A DNA stretch of 64,000 nt, from NCBI GenBank assembly GCA_025526935.1, contig JAHLKD010000001.1, forward strand, positions 248,001 through 312,000. Direction: 5' to 3'. Source of the stretch: Cladochytrium replicatum. Taxonomy: Eukaryota > Chytridiomycota > Chytridiomycetes > Cladochytriales > Cladochytriaceae. Below, piece by piece: positions 1 through 11,323 of this stretch. A model generated the notes under the pieces. The model worked only from the letters and a program-made list of their open reading frames with translations. It was not told where the DNA came from and ran no database searches. The position numbers and the translations under genes are program-made. Within the stretch, counting starts at the first letter, position 1, and each line of letters begins with the position of its first letter.

Positions 1-235
1 CGAGTTCGTCGTCATTGGAAAATGTGACAGCACCCTCGTCCCAAAGCCTGTGGGTCACGCGACAGAGTTGGTCCACGTCGATCTTGAAAGGTTTTGGTTG
101 TAGTTTGCGGTTACTGAGGGAGCACTCGTGTGTGTGATTCTGGAGGGAACACGGATCATGAGAAAAGACTACTTGTGGATCAAATAGATCACCATAGAGT
201 ATGTACCAGTTGGCAGTTGATTGAATGATATGGTT
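1..235 (-). CDS. Partial unidentified ORF at window edge
   Basis: Reading the minus strand, a frame is open from about 235 to the window edge with no stop. It contains the segment KPFKIDVDQLCRVTHRLWDE. No in-frame ATG is visible, so this would be an internal or first-exon fragment of a gene that continues outside the window. I do not recognise the protein. The composition looks coding, but 78 open codons without a start is weak support. Confidence 0.25.
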
Positions 236-362
236 TCAATGGAGAGCTTGAGCTCCAAGACTGTGCAAGACTTGAGCTTGATGACATCTGAGCGAACCAA
301 TCACACTTAATTGAAATTTTGCGAGGTCCGACAAACAAGCCACTGACAAGGAACACATCAAG

Positions 363-1254
363 ATGAGTTTCTTGGGGTATGGACATGCGGATTGCCTGCC
401 GGTCTTGCTGACGCAAATTGTAGAAAAATCGGACGAAGCAAGTCGAAATCGTCATACAAGCCATTGTTTTTGACCACGCCGTTTGTTGAAGCGACTCTCG
501 TTAACGGGAGTCTGCGAAAGCTCGTGGCACATCCCAGATATGTCGACCTTAACGAATGGTGCGTGTCCTTACATTAAAATTGTTTCTGTTTTCTTAATTA
601 CCAACGCAATACAGGCTCGCGGTCAATAGTATGCAGATGAGTTATTTTTGACCTTGAAATAACTTTCCCATTCGCAGCATTTGATTTCTTCAACCACACA
701 AACCATTTCTATGGATCAGTCTCGGAGTTTTGTGATCCCCGCGAATGTCCCGTGATGTGTGCTGGACCGTACGTATTGCAGATGGGATTTCGAGACGAGA
801 CATTTAACGTATTAGTCGCGCTGCAGAGTTGAATACAGCTGGGTAGATAGCAATAGGAAAGTGTCCAAGGTTTCAGCACCTCAGTATGTGGACTACGTGA
901 TGAGCGGAATCCAGAATATCTTGAACGACGAGTCAGTGTTCCCAACCAAGTCAGGTTTGTCCAAGAACTGGTGCGGTGGATGTGTTGTATTCATCAATGT
1001 CGGACACAGGCATCGATTTCTCCCGGGACTTCATCAGTCACATTCGCGTCATATACAAGCAGCTCTTCCGAGTGTTTGCGCACATTTACTATTCTCATTT
1101 CGACAAAATTGTATGCTTGAATGCAGAGGGACACCTGAATACGCTGTTTGCGCATTTTGTGTGTTTTGCGAGAGAGTTTGATTTGTTGGACAAGAAGGAG
1201 TTGACGCCGATGGCAGAGTTATTGGCCGAATTCGAAGCTCAACAGCGAATGTAA
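363..1254 (+). CDS. MOB1: MOB1/phocein-family kinase activator
   Basis: MOB1 is the adaptor that activates NDR/LATS (Dbf2/Orb6-type) kinases in the mitotic-exit or Hippo pathway. Six exons join in frame: 363-376, 424-558, 615-628, 678-768, 827-954 and 1010-1254 (627 nt, 208 aa, the usual MOB1 length). Family hallmarks are visible in order: the MSFLG start, EATLVNGSLRKLV, VDLNEWLAVNTFDFFN, the Zn-ligand part SEFCDPRECPVMCAGP, SAPQYVDYVM, IYKQLFRVFAHIYYSHFDKI with its Zn-binding histidines, HLNTLFAHF, and the LDKKELTPMAELL tail. Two exons are only 14 nt long, and both are required for the conserved sequence. The introns are 46-58 nt. The gene is tail-to-tail with TBCA. Confidence 0.93.
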
Positions 1255-1390
1255 GGGTTTGAGACTTTGGGATTGGTGGATCCATCAGCGAATGTAGAAG
1301 GGTTGCGGCTATTGCACATTGAATGTAAATATCAAAGAAGTTTTCAGAGGTCTCCAGAAAGCAATAGTTTATCTCGTTTCACAATGCATT

Positions 1391-1879
1391 TCAGTGAGAT
1401 TCGACTAAATCAAGCACCTTCTTAGCGGCATCATATTCCTCGCTCTCCAGAATCGAAACGTCTGCTTTCGCCTGACAAGAGACGTTCGAGTTGATAAGTT
1501 TGCATTGCTCGCTGTCAGCGCACGCACCTCAAGATTTTGGAGCAATTCAGTCAGTTCTTGCCGAGCCTTGGCCAGCCTTTGTTGATTGTCAGGAATCATT
1601 TGGTTGGTTTCCTCCAAGACTTCCTTCTACGAAAAATATGCGTGAGACTCGCAAGATGGTTCCCATTTCGGGTATATACCTGCTTGCGAATGGTGTGGAA
1701 GTCCTCACCTTTCTCAATCAGGCTATCAATTCTGTGTTGCTGCGTGACCGCTTCTTTGCGGTAAGAGAGCAATTCCTTGTACGTCCTAGCAAGGAGATGT
1801 CAACAGCGGACTTTGTTGAGCCATGTACGACTGACCTGTTCACAACTCCCGTCTTGATCTTCAGTTCGCGGATGGACAT
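1391..1879 (-). CDS. TBCA: Tubulin-binding cofactor A
   Basis: TBCA (yeast Rbl2) is the chaperone that captures beta-tubulin released by the CCT complex and hands it to the tubulin-folding cofactors. Four exons on the minus strand (start ATG 1879; about 1879-1836, a second ending near 1678, 1626-1528 and 1471-1391) give a 109-aa protein, the normal family size. The start is MSIRELKIKTGVVNRTYKEL, followed by a helical charged core. The diagnostic segment is EETNQMIPDNQQRL, and the C-terminal helix contains EEYDAAKKVLDLVES. The fold is a three-helix bundle in known members. YAE1 lies immediately upstream on the same strand. Confidence 0.93.
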
Positions 1880-1916
1880 TGTGGTCTTTTAAGTATCAAG
1901 CCACCTGCTCAACCAT

Positions 1917-2495
1917 TCAACACTTGACTTTCGATATTAATGATTTTGCAAGGTCCAAAAGTGCATTTAACTGTTGCATGGCTTCTTCGTCAAGCTGTTC
2001 ACCAAAAATAAAGCTGGCATTGTCACGCGTTGATGCGGCTACCATGCGCCAGAATATCTCGGGGAAAACGTCGTCGAATGAATACGTGGTCAGCTTGTCA
2101 TGAACATCCTTGAGCTCAGCATGGTACGGACTCTCTGAGTTCTTCATCGTCAAAAGCAATCTTTGGACTTTGCGTCAGAAAGATGCACAGTATGAGGAAA
2201 TACTCTCTCACGGTACCTGAGTTGACCCTGCAATCTCCCAAGCTCTTTTGCGGCTCGCAGCCCGACCTCGTATCCTTCATCAAAGCCCTGCTGGAGCATG
2301 CTCTCTTTCCCTGCGGTTACGCCATCCTTGTATCCTGCCTGATATTCAAAACTAAAGTCCGACTGTCGTCCATGCAGCTTCGGTCCAGCAACATACCACT
2401 CCGTGAATGTCGTGCAGTCTCTTCCAGTTTCTCTCTGCTATGTTTCTGTCGTACTCGCTGTCTCCAACTTCGTCGTCCCAGATGTCGTCGTCCAT
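1917..2495 (-). CDS. YAE1: Yae1-domain protein (ABCE1/Rli1 Fe-S maturation)
   Basis: Yae1 with Lto1 recruits the ribosome-recycling ABC protein Rli1/ABCE1 to the cytosolic iron-sulfur machinery. The start MDDDIWDDE at 2495 is typical. The N-terminal part continues DRNIAERNWKRLHDIHG, and after a 58-nt intron the repeat GYKDGVTAGKESMLQQGFDE carries the deca-GX3 pattern (GYxDG...GKxxxLQxGFDxG) that defines the family. A second intron of about 56 nt precedes the C-terminal exon, which ends at 1917 after LDLAKSLISKVKC. The ATG lies 47 bp from the ATG of the divergent PIH1 gene, so the two likely share a promoter. Confidence 0.85.
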
Positions 2496-2542
2496 TTCCG
2501 TGGTGGCTTGGTTTGCGCAGCTCTTCACCCACAGAATATACA

Positions 2543-4060
2543 ATGAGGAACTCGTTAGGCCCAGGGTCGACCATCTCCGCTGAGCTGGGGCTGCCCAACA
2601 TCTCGGACATACACTCCTCGCCTGGTGTAGACGGGAACGAAACAGCAGATCTGGACAGATTCCTCTCCGAAATATCAAAGCAACTTGCCCTTAACCCCGA
2701 CCTGGCTAAACAGGTGTTGGGTGGGAAATCCGATAGCAACCCCGCAGACACTTCACCGTCCGAAGACTCGGTGTCCAGTCTTCTTACTGCTGCCGCAGCA
2801 GCTGGTATCAATCCTACTGATTTCCTGGATGCGCTCGGAAAGGAGGCTCTCACGGAAATCGTTCCCGAACCAGGCTTTGTTGTGAAGACTGTGAATCGAA
2901 AAGCAACTCCGAAATTTGATAGTGGACTCAAGGTATTGTAGGCGTGCTCCTCAATCAGCAATCTCTGATTCCCAAAATACTTAGGTGTTCATCAACATTT
3001 GTCACAGCCCACGCGTTCCAGCTCCACCTCTTGCAACCGACGAGGAAATTCGAACGGCTTTGGAGGCTCAGGATAATGCTACGTACAAGGTTCCGCTGAG
3101 CTTGAGTCAACCCAGGGAGGATAAAGATAAAGGTTAGGCAACCGATTGCGCTTCAGGTCGATTTTTCTCATCCGGTATATCCAGTCGGACGGAAGTGTGT
3201 GGTTTTTGATGCATGTATCAACAATGCCCCACTTGAGAAGTCAAGGGACGATTTTGATTTCCAATTGTTTTTGATTGAGCTTGCTCTGGAGTGGGTTGAA
3301 GAGAAGCATGGCATGGAGCTTAGCCGCGGTAGGTTTACTTTTGGTATTCTGGTGTACTTCTCATAGTCACTTGCTTCGGTAGAGTTCTCCATTCCAAAGT
3401 TGCTAAGCAAAGGACAACTAGTGAAGCATGTGATTCGTCGGCCGGCAAGGGCGATGATATCAGAAGTCAAGCCTAACCCGAAGCCAAATCTTCTTCCGAA
3501 AGCGGCTTCACTTCGAAAGGATACACCATCAAAAAAGCAACAAGGATCAGAAAATGCTGCAAAGCAACAAACTGCTATGTCAACGAAGTCTCGGGAAGTC
3601 CAAAAGGTGCTGCCTGTGGAATTGAATCCGACCATTTCGAAATCGCAATCACCAGCAATGAATGGGAGAACGAATGCACTGAAGGGCGTGCTGTTGAAGC
3701 AAGCTTTCCCACCTAATTCTGGTGGGAGCTTTGCGTGGGCCTTATCAGCAGTACCAGATGAGAAGAAACCCAACGCTCTCATCTTAGACACACTGATCCC
3801 CGATGAAGTAGGTGGCAGCCCATTTGTTTTTCGGCTTCTTGCTCATGTTGTGAAAGATTGGTTCGATTGCCAAAGTGGATGTCAACTTGGAGCGGAAAAG
3901 CATAACTGTGTGGAGCGAGGGTTGGTTACCCATTCGTGTCGAGCTACCTGTGGAAGTTAACATTGCGGTGGAAGGAAATGGCTCACCTGAGGCCATTTTC
4001 TACTCCCAATCGCGCATCTTGAGAATCACATTGTATCCGCAAGTTCCTAAGTGTTTATGA
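2543..4060 (+). CDS. PIH1: PIH1-domain protein (R2TP-type HSP90 co-chaperone)
   Basis: PIH1 proteins link HSP90 to R2TP clients such as snoRNPs and PIKKs, and in ciliated cells to axonemal dynein assembly. The start is MRNSLGPGS at 2543. The PIH1 core follows the first intron: KVFINICHSPRVPAPP, TYKVPLSLSQPREDKDK, then VVFDACINN and LIELALEWVEEKH. After a low-complexity linker rich in K, S and P, the C-terminal CS-like beta sandwich is seen (VNLERKSITVWSEGWL, RILRITLYPQ), ending at 4060. At least four introns are needed. Which PIH subfamily (PIH1D1/Nop17 or a dynein-specific member) cannot be settled here. Confidence 0.85.
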
Positions 4061-6250
4061 TTTGTAGCATTTACTAAACTAATCGATCATGTATATGCTC
4101 CTAAAATCGCCTTCATCCCAGTGTAATCGGGTGCTAATCAGACTCATGTGATGGGTTCAGGAAATGCAAAATGACGGTGTTTATGCTTCGCTGATACTTC
4201 CTTTTGTATATTGCTTTCATCTCTTCAACTTGCTGTTCAGTCCGGTACTACTGGCACGGCCATGCAGTTTCTGCGGTGTGACACCAATCTTCTGGATAAA
4301 TATTGTCGTGGACATACCTTTAGTTGTGCTCCACGTATCAGGGATTATTGCAGGATGGAAGGGGCGATTGGGGCAGTATCAGACAGTGCTCTTCCGGAAA
4401 CTCACGACCTTTTTCTCACCCCAGAGATGGAACGTTGGCGTAAAGTGCTTCGGTTCATTATAGAAATCATAAAGATTTTGGCTTCACTGCAGTGGGACGG
4501 CAATACACGTTGCGATTGTCTTCGGCAATAATGTCAATGCCAGCCAATGTAAGAAGCCGCTATCTTGTACGTCATTGTTATTCCAACGCATAACGAAACC
4601 TTGACCCAAAATCTGTTCTAAGGTCTGTGGATTTGTTCGAGCCGGATCTACACTGCGAATTCTTCGACTCCAGCTACATACTCTCTCATAGTTCCTCAAC
4701 CTTTCCCTCCCAATGTCGCCACGCCAGTAATGCGCCTGGGAAAAGTCCTGATCCTCATGCTGTCTCTGGTCCGAATGTTATCCTGTATATTCTGGACTTT
4801 GTCGATTGATAATGGCTGCTTCAGTAAAAGGTCACTTGCTTTTGACTACAGAACAGGATGATTTGTTTTCAGCGTACGTAACGAGTATGGTCAGCTCGCA
4901 GAAGGCGATGATATTTGAACCGAGGGCTGATCTTACGGCAGTTGCACATCTACTGTACGGCTGTTTGGAGATGCTTATTGCTATCGACGTGTACGGCAAA
5001 GATCTTTGGTGCACCAGATCTGATGATGTTCATCGAATCACCTTCGTTACCTTCTTTTTGGAAGATCGCCATTCCTTTCAAGATGGGCACACTTGCGATG
5101 TATCGCACTGCCAATTTTCAACTTTTGGGTCGCCGGGCCAAAATTGTTGACGAAGTCGATATCACCGATCAGATCCAAGTAGAGTGCATCTGTCAGCGTC
5201 CTCAGAGATGTCAAATTGCGGATAGTCAATCTTCCTCATTTTAAAGCTGAACTTGTGAAGGTCCGAGAAATTCTTTCTCGTCAAATCCTTTTCAAGGATT
5301 TGCTCTTGAATACAACCATAATCGTGTTTTGATCTCACCTGCAGATCGAAAGAATAAATAGGAGATATGAGATTTCAGTTGTGTTCCGAGATATTATACC
5401 GCTTCACGTATGTTTCAACTTGATCAAACTTGAGAATCAAATTGACTGCTGAATGGAATGCCAAGCGGCTGTCTCCAGCTACTGGTCTGAGTATCATTGC
5501 TTGTCTGCAGTGGTTTATAACCCTAAACACCTAATAAGAACGTGGTAGCCTTTTTACTTGTCTCACCTTGGGATGAACTTTTTCGTACTTTTCACTGGAG
5601 AATGCAGCTAACGTTATTCGCGGTTGCTTTACATGTGAAGTTGCTCTGCTTGTGGGGTAACAAGATCAAGTACCGCGAAGGCATTGACGGGTGGTGAAGT
5701 GTGAACATTTAGTCGCAGCGCCGCATTAGCTAATACCCGCCAGAAATCGGCAGCGACTACAAAATCCAACTCAAAATTAAAGCAGCTAATTCGGATCAAG
5801 AATAGTGATTTGAACAGGTTTTTGGCTGCAGCAAAAACTGGCGATGGCAACCTTAAAGTCAGTTAGGTGAGGAAATTGAAATTTGCTGCGTCTGGATATG
5901 AGTGTCAAAGTGGAGGTCTATTTTCAGGTATGAGGCGATTCCAATGAGAACACTTGACGAGGCACAACCCGAATCCCGGTCGAACTCGGTTGGTCGCAGG
6001 AGTCGTGATCTATTCCTGAAGTTTCAGGATCGCGATTGAGCGTGGATGGACAGCGTGCTCTCCGATCTTCATCGGTCGTGTCTCCAGGAGGTGCCCCGTT
6101 GCTCGTCGAATGACGCTGGTTCAGTGCAAAAGTCTCTACGGCTGAGTACTGTTGAGAAAGTTAGTCCACTTCGGCGATCACCTTTAACAGTGATGCCTGG
6201 ACTAATTTCTCAACTTTTGCAGATGGTTACATTTTGTCAATGCTTTTTAA
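4061..6250. other. Unresolved region with coding-like fragments on both strands
   Basis: No family could be named. On the plus strand, ORFs at 4211-4531 (contains EMERWRKVLRFIIEIIKILA) and 4806-5150 (contains DLTAVAHLLYGCLEMLIAI) look protein-like. On the minus strand, segments near 5870-5350 join plausibly across small introns (SSEKYEKVHPK, then VFRVINHCRQAMILRPVAGD), and 5229-5047 contains SLRTLTDALYLDLIGDIDFV. One spliced gene per strand, converging near 5.0 kb, is possible, but no complete start-to-stop model could be built for either. From 5900 to 6250 I see nothing coding. Confidence 0.3.
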
Positions 6251-6280
6251 GTTTCATATCATTTGAGGTGCAAATTTACT

Positions 6281-9200
6281 TTATTTTCTCTCACGATCTG
6301 TGGTTGGCTGTAGACTAGGAGTCTTAAGCGGGGTGCTCAGCAGCTTGTCGAGCGAACGAGCGGCAATAGTGTGTCCCGATGACGATCCGCCCCCTATAAA
6401 CGAAAGGAATTTCTTTTTGGTTCCATGCATCGAGCTTCTGTTTTTCCTCTTTCCCTCACTCCCATGGTCGGATTTGTCTGACTTTCTTCTCGGTATATTT
6501 GCCTCATTCGAGTCCTGTTCTCGGCTCGGAGATACTTCCGATCTGTCCGCCAGTCTTCCTGCTGGCCGAATTCTCGACTCGGGTCGTCCGTAAAAGTCTT
6601 CTGCTGCGATCTCGATCCCTCCACTGGCAGGCAAACTCATACTCGCAAAGAATACCCCGTCGGAATCGTTTTCATCAGCCGTGGCATAGTATAAGCGGTC
6701 TGAAAGGGCTGACAATGGCGGATCTTGCGGGTAATTGATGCTGAGAGGCGACGCATAATCCCCAAAACCGGAATTTTCGCGTTCTCGTGAATGGGAAGGT
6801 TCGATTTGCATACCAGGAGATATTAGAGATGATGATAGAGTCGTCTCGTTGAGATCGCTCAAAAGAAGCTCTCCATTTGCAGAACGGGATGCATTCAATA
6901 CATCCACACTCCGAGCGGACCTGAATAGCTGTGACCACGAGGATGCTCTTTGGAAACTTTCGTTCTCTTCTCTGCTCTTGCTCCGATCACTGAGTGTCGT
7001 GAATCGTCTCCTTGGTGTTTGCGACGTGGGCGAAGGATCGTTATACACGGTGGGAGAGTCCAGTGAATCTGCTGTTGATTGCGCATTGTTCATGTACATT
7101 TGTTCGTAATCAAGGTATCTTGACACGAATACCCTTCGTGTTGCCTCTGCTTGAAGCAAGTAGGTGTTTTTGTCAGTGGCCGATATCGCCTGCATATTGT
7201 GCTGTTCCGTCTGCAGGTGAACAATTTGAAAACAGTTCTTGGATTCTGATGAAAGAGCATGAGTGATTGATTGATAAGTTCATTATCAATATACCTTCTG
7301 TGTCTGGGCAATCCATGAAAAGCGCAGATTCGAGGGGGATAGGAAGTTTGAACAGGACAAATTGTTGTGCCCGCTTTGGTCTGGTGATAAGAACAAGGTC
7401 GGTAAACAACATCACAACAACATCCACTGTGTTCAAGTTCCGTTTCACATAAGTAAAAGGTTTCTCGGAAACAAGCTCCCGTTCCCCATTTGCTAGCCTA
7501 AATCTCTGGAGAAGAACCACGTTCATTTTAGTACATCAAAGTGAACACATGCGCACCTCCGTGACGTTGTTAAAGTCGAGATTTTCATCTATGTATGTTA
7601 TCCGGTAGCTTGACTCGTTCTTTCCAACTACGGCATTCACGTCGTTGACACGCTCCTCCAGTTTGTTGATAAGCCCGTTGATCGCTTCCGAGGTTCTCTG
7701 ATCCAATGTATGTGATAGCAGCCGTTTTAACAGAATTGGATAACGAGTGATTCGATGCATTGGCTTCACCAATAAGTCCGACAGGTTCAGTTTGTTGAGA
7801 CGTGGGTTTGCTTCACATTGCTTCAAAAGAATTTGATAGAGTAAGAGTAGAGTAACAAAATTCCGTGGACGATCATCTCACCGCAACAAACTTTGAGAAG
7901 GTTGGTTCTGCTTTAAGCCTACCAAGCAATCTTCGTGAATGATTTTGATTCCCACAATATGCGTTATAACATGAGAAGCCCTCAATCTGAAAGGAATAGA
8001 GTGAACCACATCACAACCCATAAAAAGTGTAAATAACGTCATTCTTCACTCACTTGAGACTGAAAGACTCGAACAACAGACAATACGAAGTCTGACTTAT
8101 CGCTTGCCGTTTCCTTCAGCTCAGTAATGGGTATTAGCATAAGCTCATGCAGCTCTGCAATCTGTTTGATAGTGCTGAACAGTTCGGTTGCTTTGTCCCC
8201 GCCCAACATACCGTTGATCATCATTGGCTTCATGAATAGCTGTTAAGTCGCAAGAGTTAGTCTTCGAAATGACTCTTTTCTAAGTTAATGCATACACCAA
8301 TAAGATTGCGTAAATCTTCAACGTATGATGTCTCAGTTTCGATGATCTCAAACAGCACCGCATTTTGCTTTTGGATTTGTTCCAGCTCCTCAGGGCTGGA
8401 GTCGATCTAAATTTAAATTTTTGAGTCCTGCGTGCATGCCATCCTAAACAAGACTATACCCGTGCGCTCGCATGATTGAACTTTGCTGTTAACCAGAAGT
8501 TGTGATTTCCGTCAGAGCTTTGAAGAACCTTATCCTGCTGACGCATAGGGACATCGTCTTTAGTCGAAATGTTTAGTGCACGAATTTCAAAAATTATCTC
8601 ACTTGCCTCCATCATCTCCCCTGTATGACAAAATGAGTTCATCATCGGACGTGATGAGATACTTTTGACGAGCCAAATCGATCAATTGTTTGACTGTGGT
8701 CTCCGGGACCACAAAAACGACTTTTGTTGATTCTGACTTCTGCGTTGGATCAACATAGACAACTTTGACCACTTCTCCTTGTTCTTTCGCGGTAGCCGAT
8801 GCATCCAGCTGTTGAAGAGTGTTCAGATACACGCATAAGTGCACAATATGTGCTTACTCCATCGGCTTTTGGATTGAATGTTTCTGGGTTCAGATCCTCT
8901 TGACTTGCCACAGACGCAGTTAGTAAGGCGCTGAATTGAACTTGACATCTCTGAAGCTCGTTTTTCAACACATCCAATTTCTTGTTTGACTTTTCAATCT
9001 GCATAAGGATATCCTGCTCTGCAGCGCTCAATTTTGGCTGCTTCTTCGTTCCTGACGGAGTTCTGCTATGCGCAGGAGACGATGACTTAGAACCCGCTCC
9101 AAAAGTGAGCGACATTTTTGGCTCTGCAAACGCTGCTTTTGCACGGGTTATTCGCTCCAGCCCATCTCGGATCTTCATTTCTATCTCGATCTCGCGTTTG

Positions 9201-11177
9201 ACTGCCTGCATTTTATCAGTTATCATGCGTAGTTTATCCGAGTTTGCCTGAATGAAGTGGTTACTTGATGGAAGGAGATCTCAATTGGTGCTACCTCTGT
9301 ATCAAGATCAGCTTCCTTGGTGACAGCCACTTTTACGCAGTTCACACGCGTGAAGTTTCGACAATTTCGATGGCAAATGTAGGTGCATGCTGTGCAGTTG
9401 TTCACGTTCAGCCTCCGGTACACAAAAATAGCCCAGCTCCCTCTCTCTCACATTCACATCGATAGGGAGATGATGAATCATCGGGATTTCGCTCGTATCT
9501 TTTAAAGCAGTACTCGCAAAATTGTTGATTGCCCGCCGCCGTGTACTTCACGAATGCGTGGGAGCTGTCCACTGGCGAACTTAGGTTGAACAGGTTCTTG
9601 CGATGAGACATCATTCACGTCAACAAAAATTTAGTTTCAAATCTTACGCAGACGTACCCTTTTCCACTCTTTGTCCCTTTTCTCGGGAGATGGCGGGCCC
9701 TGGGCTTCGTCTAGTTCGTCGAGCGAGTTTCGACGATCGAGAGCTGACATGCTCTTTGTTTTGCTCGTGTGCTTTAGGAAGTATTGAAATATTCAAGGTG
9801 AAAATGAACTTCAATGTTGATTCTCAAGTGAAATGAGTGATCATTACCCGTTTTGCGGAGTTTGACCGCTGAACATTTGCACTTCTTGGGCGAAGCTGAT
9901 CAACGTCAAACCCAATCGATGATAGAAGTGACCATAATTTCTCTGCAACTTCCGTGTCTTCATAGTATGATGGTGGAAAGTCCATCAGACGTTCGCCAGC
10001 TCTCTGATGCTGTGTCGTCGTCAGATGTCTTGTCCCTCCTAACATGATGTTATTAGTCGCATTTTGGAAACATTTGTAGCTTACGCAAGTCACTCAACAT
10101 CGCCTGGTGAAAGGCGCTGTCTGTAAACGATTTGGATTCGAGCCCGGCTAACCCTTCCAGAGATGAGTTCGGTGACATAAACCCTCCGTCACCTTCCAAA
10201 GTAACCCCATTGAAAAGATCCTCTAAAACTTTTAAAATTCCGAGCGATAACTCATCGAATAAAGAAGGGTCAGGGCTTTCCATTCCCGCCTTTATCGAGT
10301 TGATGATTCTTCGAAAACTAACTGGACCGTCCCTGGGAAACTGAACGGGCAACGATGCGTTTCTTGAAAGGTAGGTGTTGAATATCCGGTATGCGAATGA
10401 CTTCCGGGAGGATGGGTGGAGGGTATGATATTCCAATCTGAACTGGTAGGTGTCCATTCGTAAGAACTGAATTTCCACTATTAAACAAACATGAAAGCAA
10501 TAAAAGAAATGAAACTTACATAGGTGCTCGCATGTCCTTTTGTGATCAAATACATAAGAAAGTAAAGCCTGCTCACAATGTCAGTGATTGTTTCTTAAAG
10601 CTCTTTAAAGGTACCTTGTGATCGGATGACTCCAAACTCCGGAAAATCCTCGATTCGCTATCCAACCCAGCACACCATCTTCCTCTTCAAGATGTTCTTT
10701 TGGTGCTTCGGACGATGCTCTCGATTTTGATGTTGGTTTTGATACGATTTTGGGAAGAGCAGACAAATCCGCAACACCATCGGTTTCATTCTCAGTGACT
10801 TTCCCCTCCGCAACAATTATGGAGGAAGTCTTGTTGCTTTCCTCACGTCCGCCCTTCTCTATTCTTTCGACCCCAACAGAGTTCTTGGATATATGGCGAC
10901 GGTGCGGCATAACCGAGCCTGGAGATGACACAGGAAGACCACTTGACAACGCATGCAACGAAAACGAAGAACGCGAGCGAACAACCGGGTGAAATGATTG
11001 TATGACCTTTTGCTTGGTTTGTGTCGGTTGACCTGCGATTGCATCAGGATCAGTTATTGGTTGGACGTGGAGGGGAGGTGCAGCTGTTTTCGCCCACGCT
11101 TTTGGCTTTCTCTCATGGAGAATTGCCAACGAAGAGTCGGACCGAGAGAGTATTGAGGAGAGTTGGAGAGATGACAT
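6281..11177 (-). CDS. Multidomain Rho guanine-nucleotide exchange factor (RGS-C1-HR1-RBD-DH-PH)
   Basis: This is a Rho-GEF that would load GTP on Rho-family GTPases. Reading from ATG 11177: a Ser-rich N-terminus (to about 10618); an RGS-like helical domain (about 10570-10090; FAYRIFNTYLSRNASLPVQF, DPSLFDELSLGILKVLEDLF); a C1 zinc finger (9600-9320; HAFVKYTAAGNQQFCEYC then CTACTYICHRNCRNFTRVNC); an HR1-type Rho-binding coiled coil (9226-8870; KREIEIEMKIRDGLERITRA and KSNKKLDVLKNELQRCQ); a ubiquitin-like Ras-binding-type domain (8844-8450); the DH domain (8400-7536; VLFEIIETETSYVEDL, LNLSDLLVKPMHRITRYPIL); a PH domain (7526-7200); and a Ser-rich tail to 6281. About ten short introns are implied. 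GPCR/G-alpha input through RGS is inference. Confidence 0.85.
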
Positions 11178-11323
11178 TCACCGGACGTTGTGAACTCTTC
11201 GGTGATAAACGAAGGATGAATAAAGAATTTCTGATTGGATGAACTAAGCTGAAAAACTATTGTTCTATGTCTCTGTGATCTGCACATATGTCGACCTAAA
11301 ACATATTTTGTGTCGCGTCCGTT

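Noticed and set aside
5000-5870. Minus-strand fragments considered as RAD9 (9-1-1 clamp)
   Set aside because: The order of motifs does not fit Rad9, and the typical NSSRSAF-like segment is absent.
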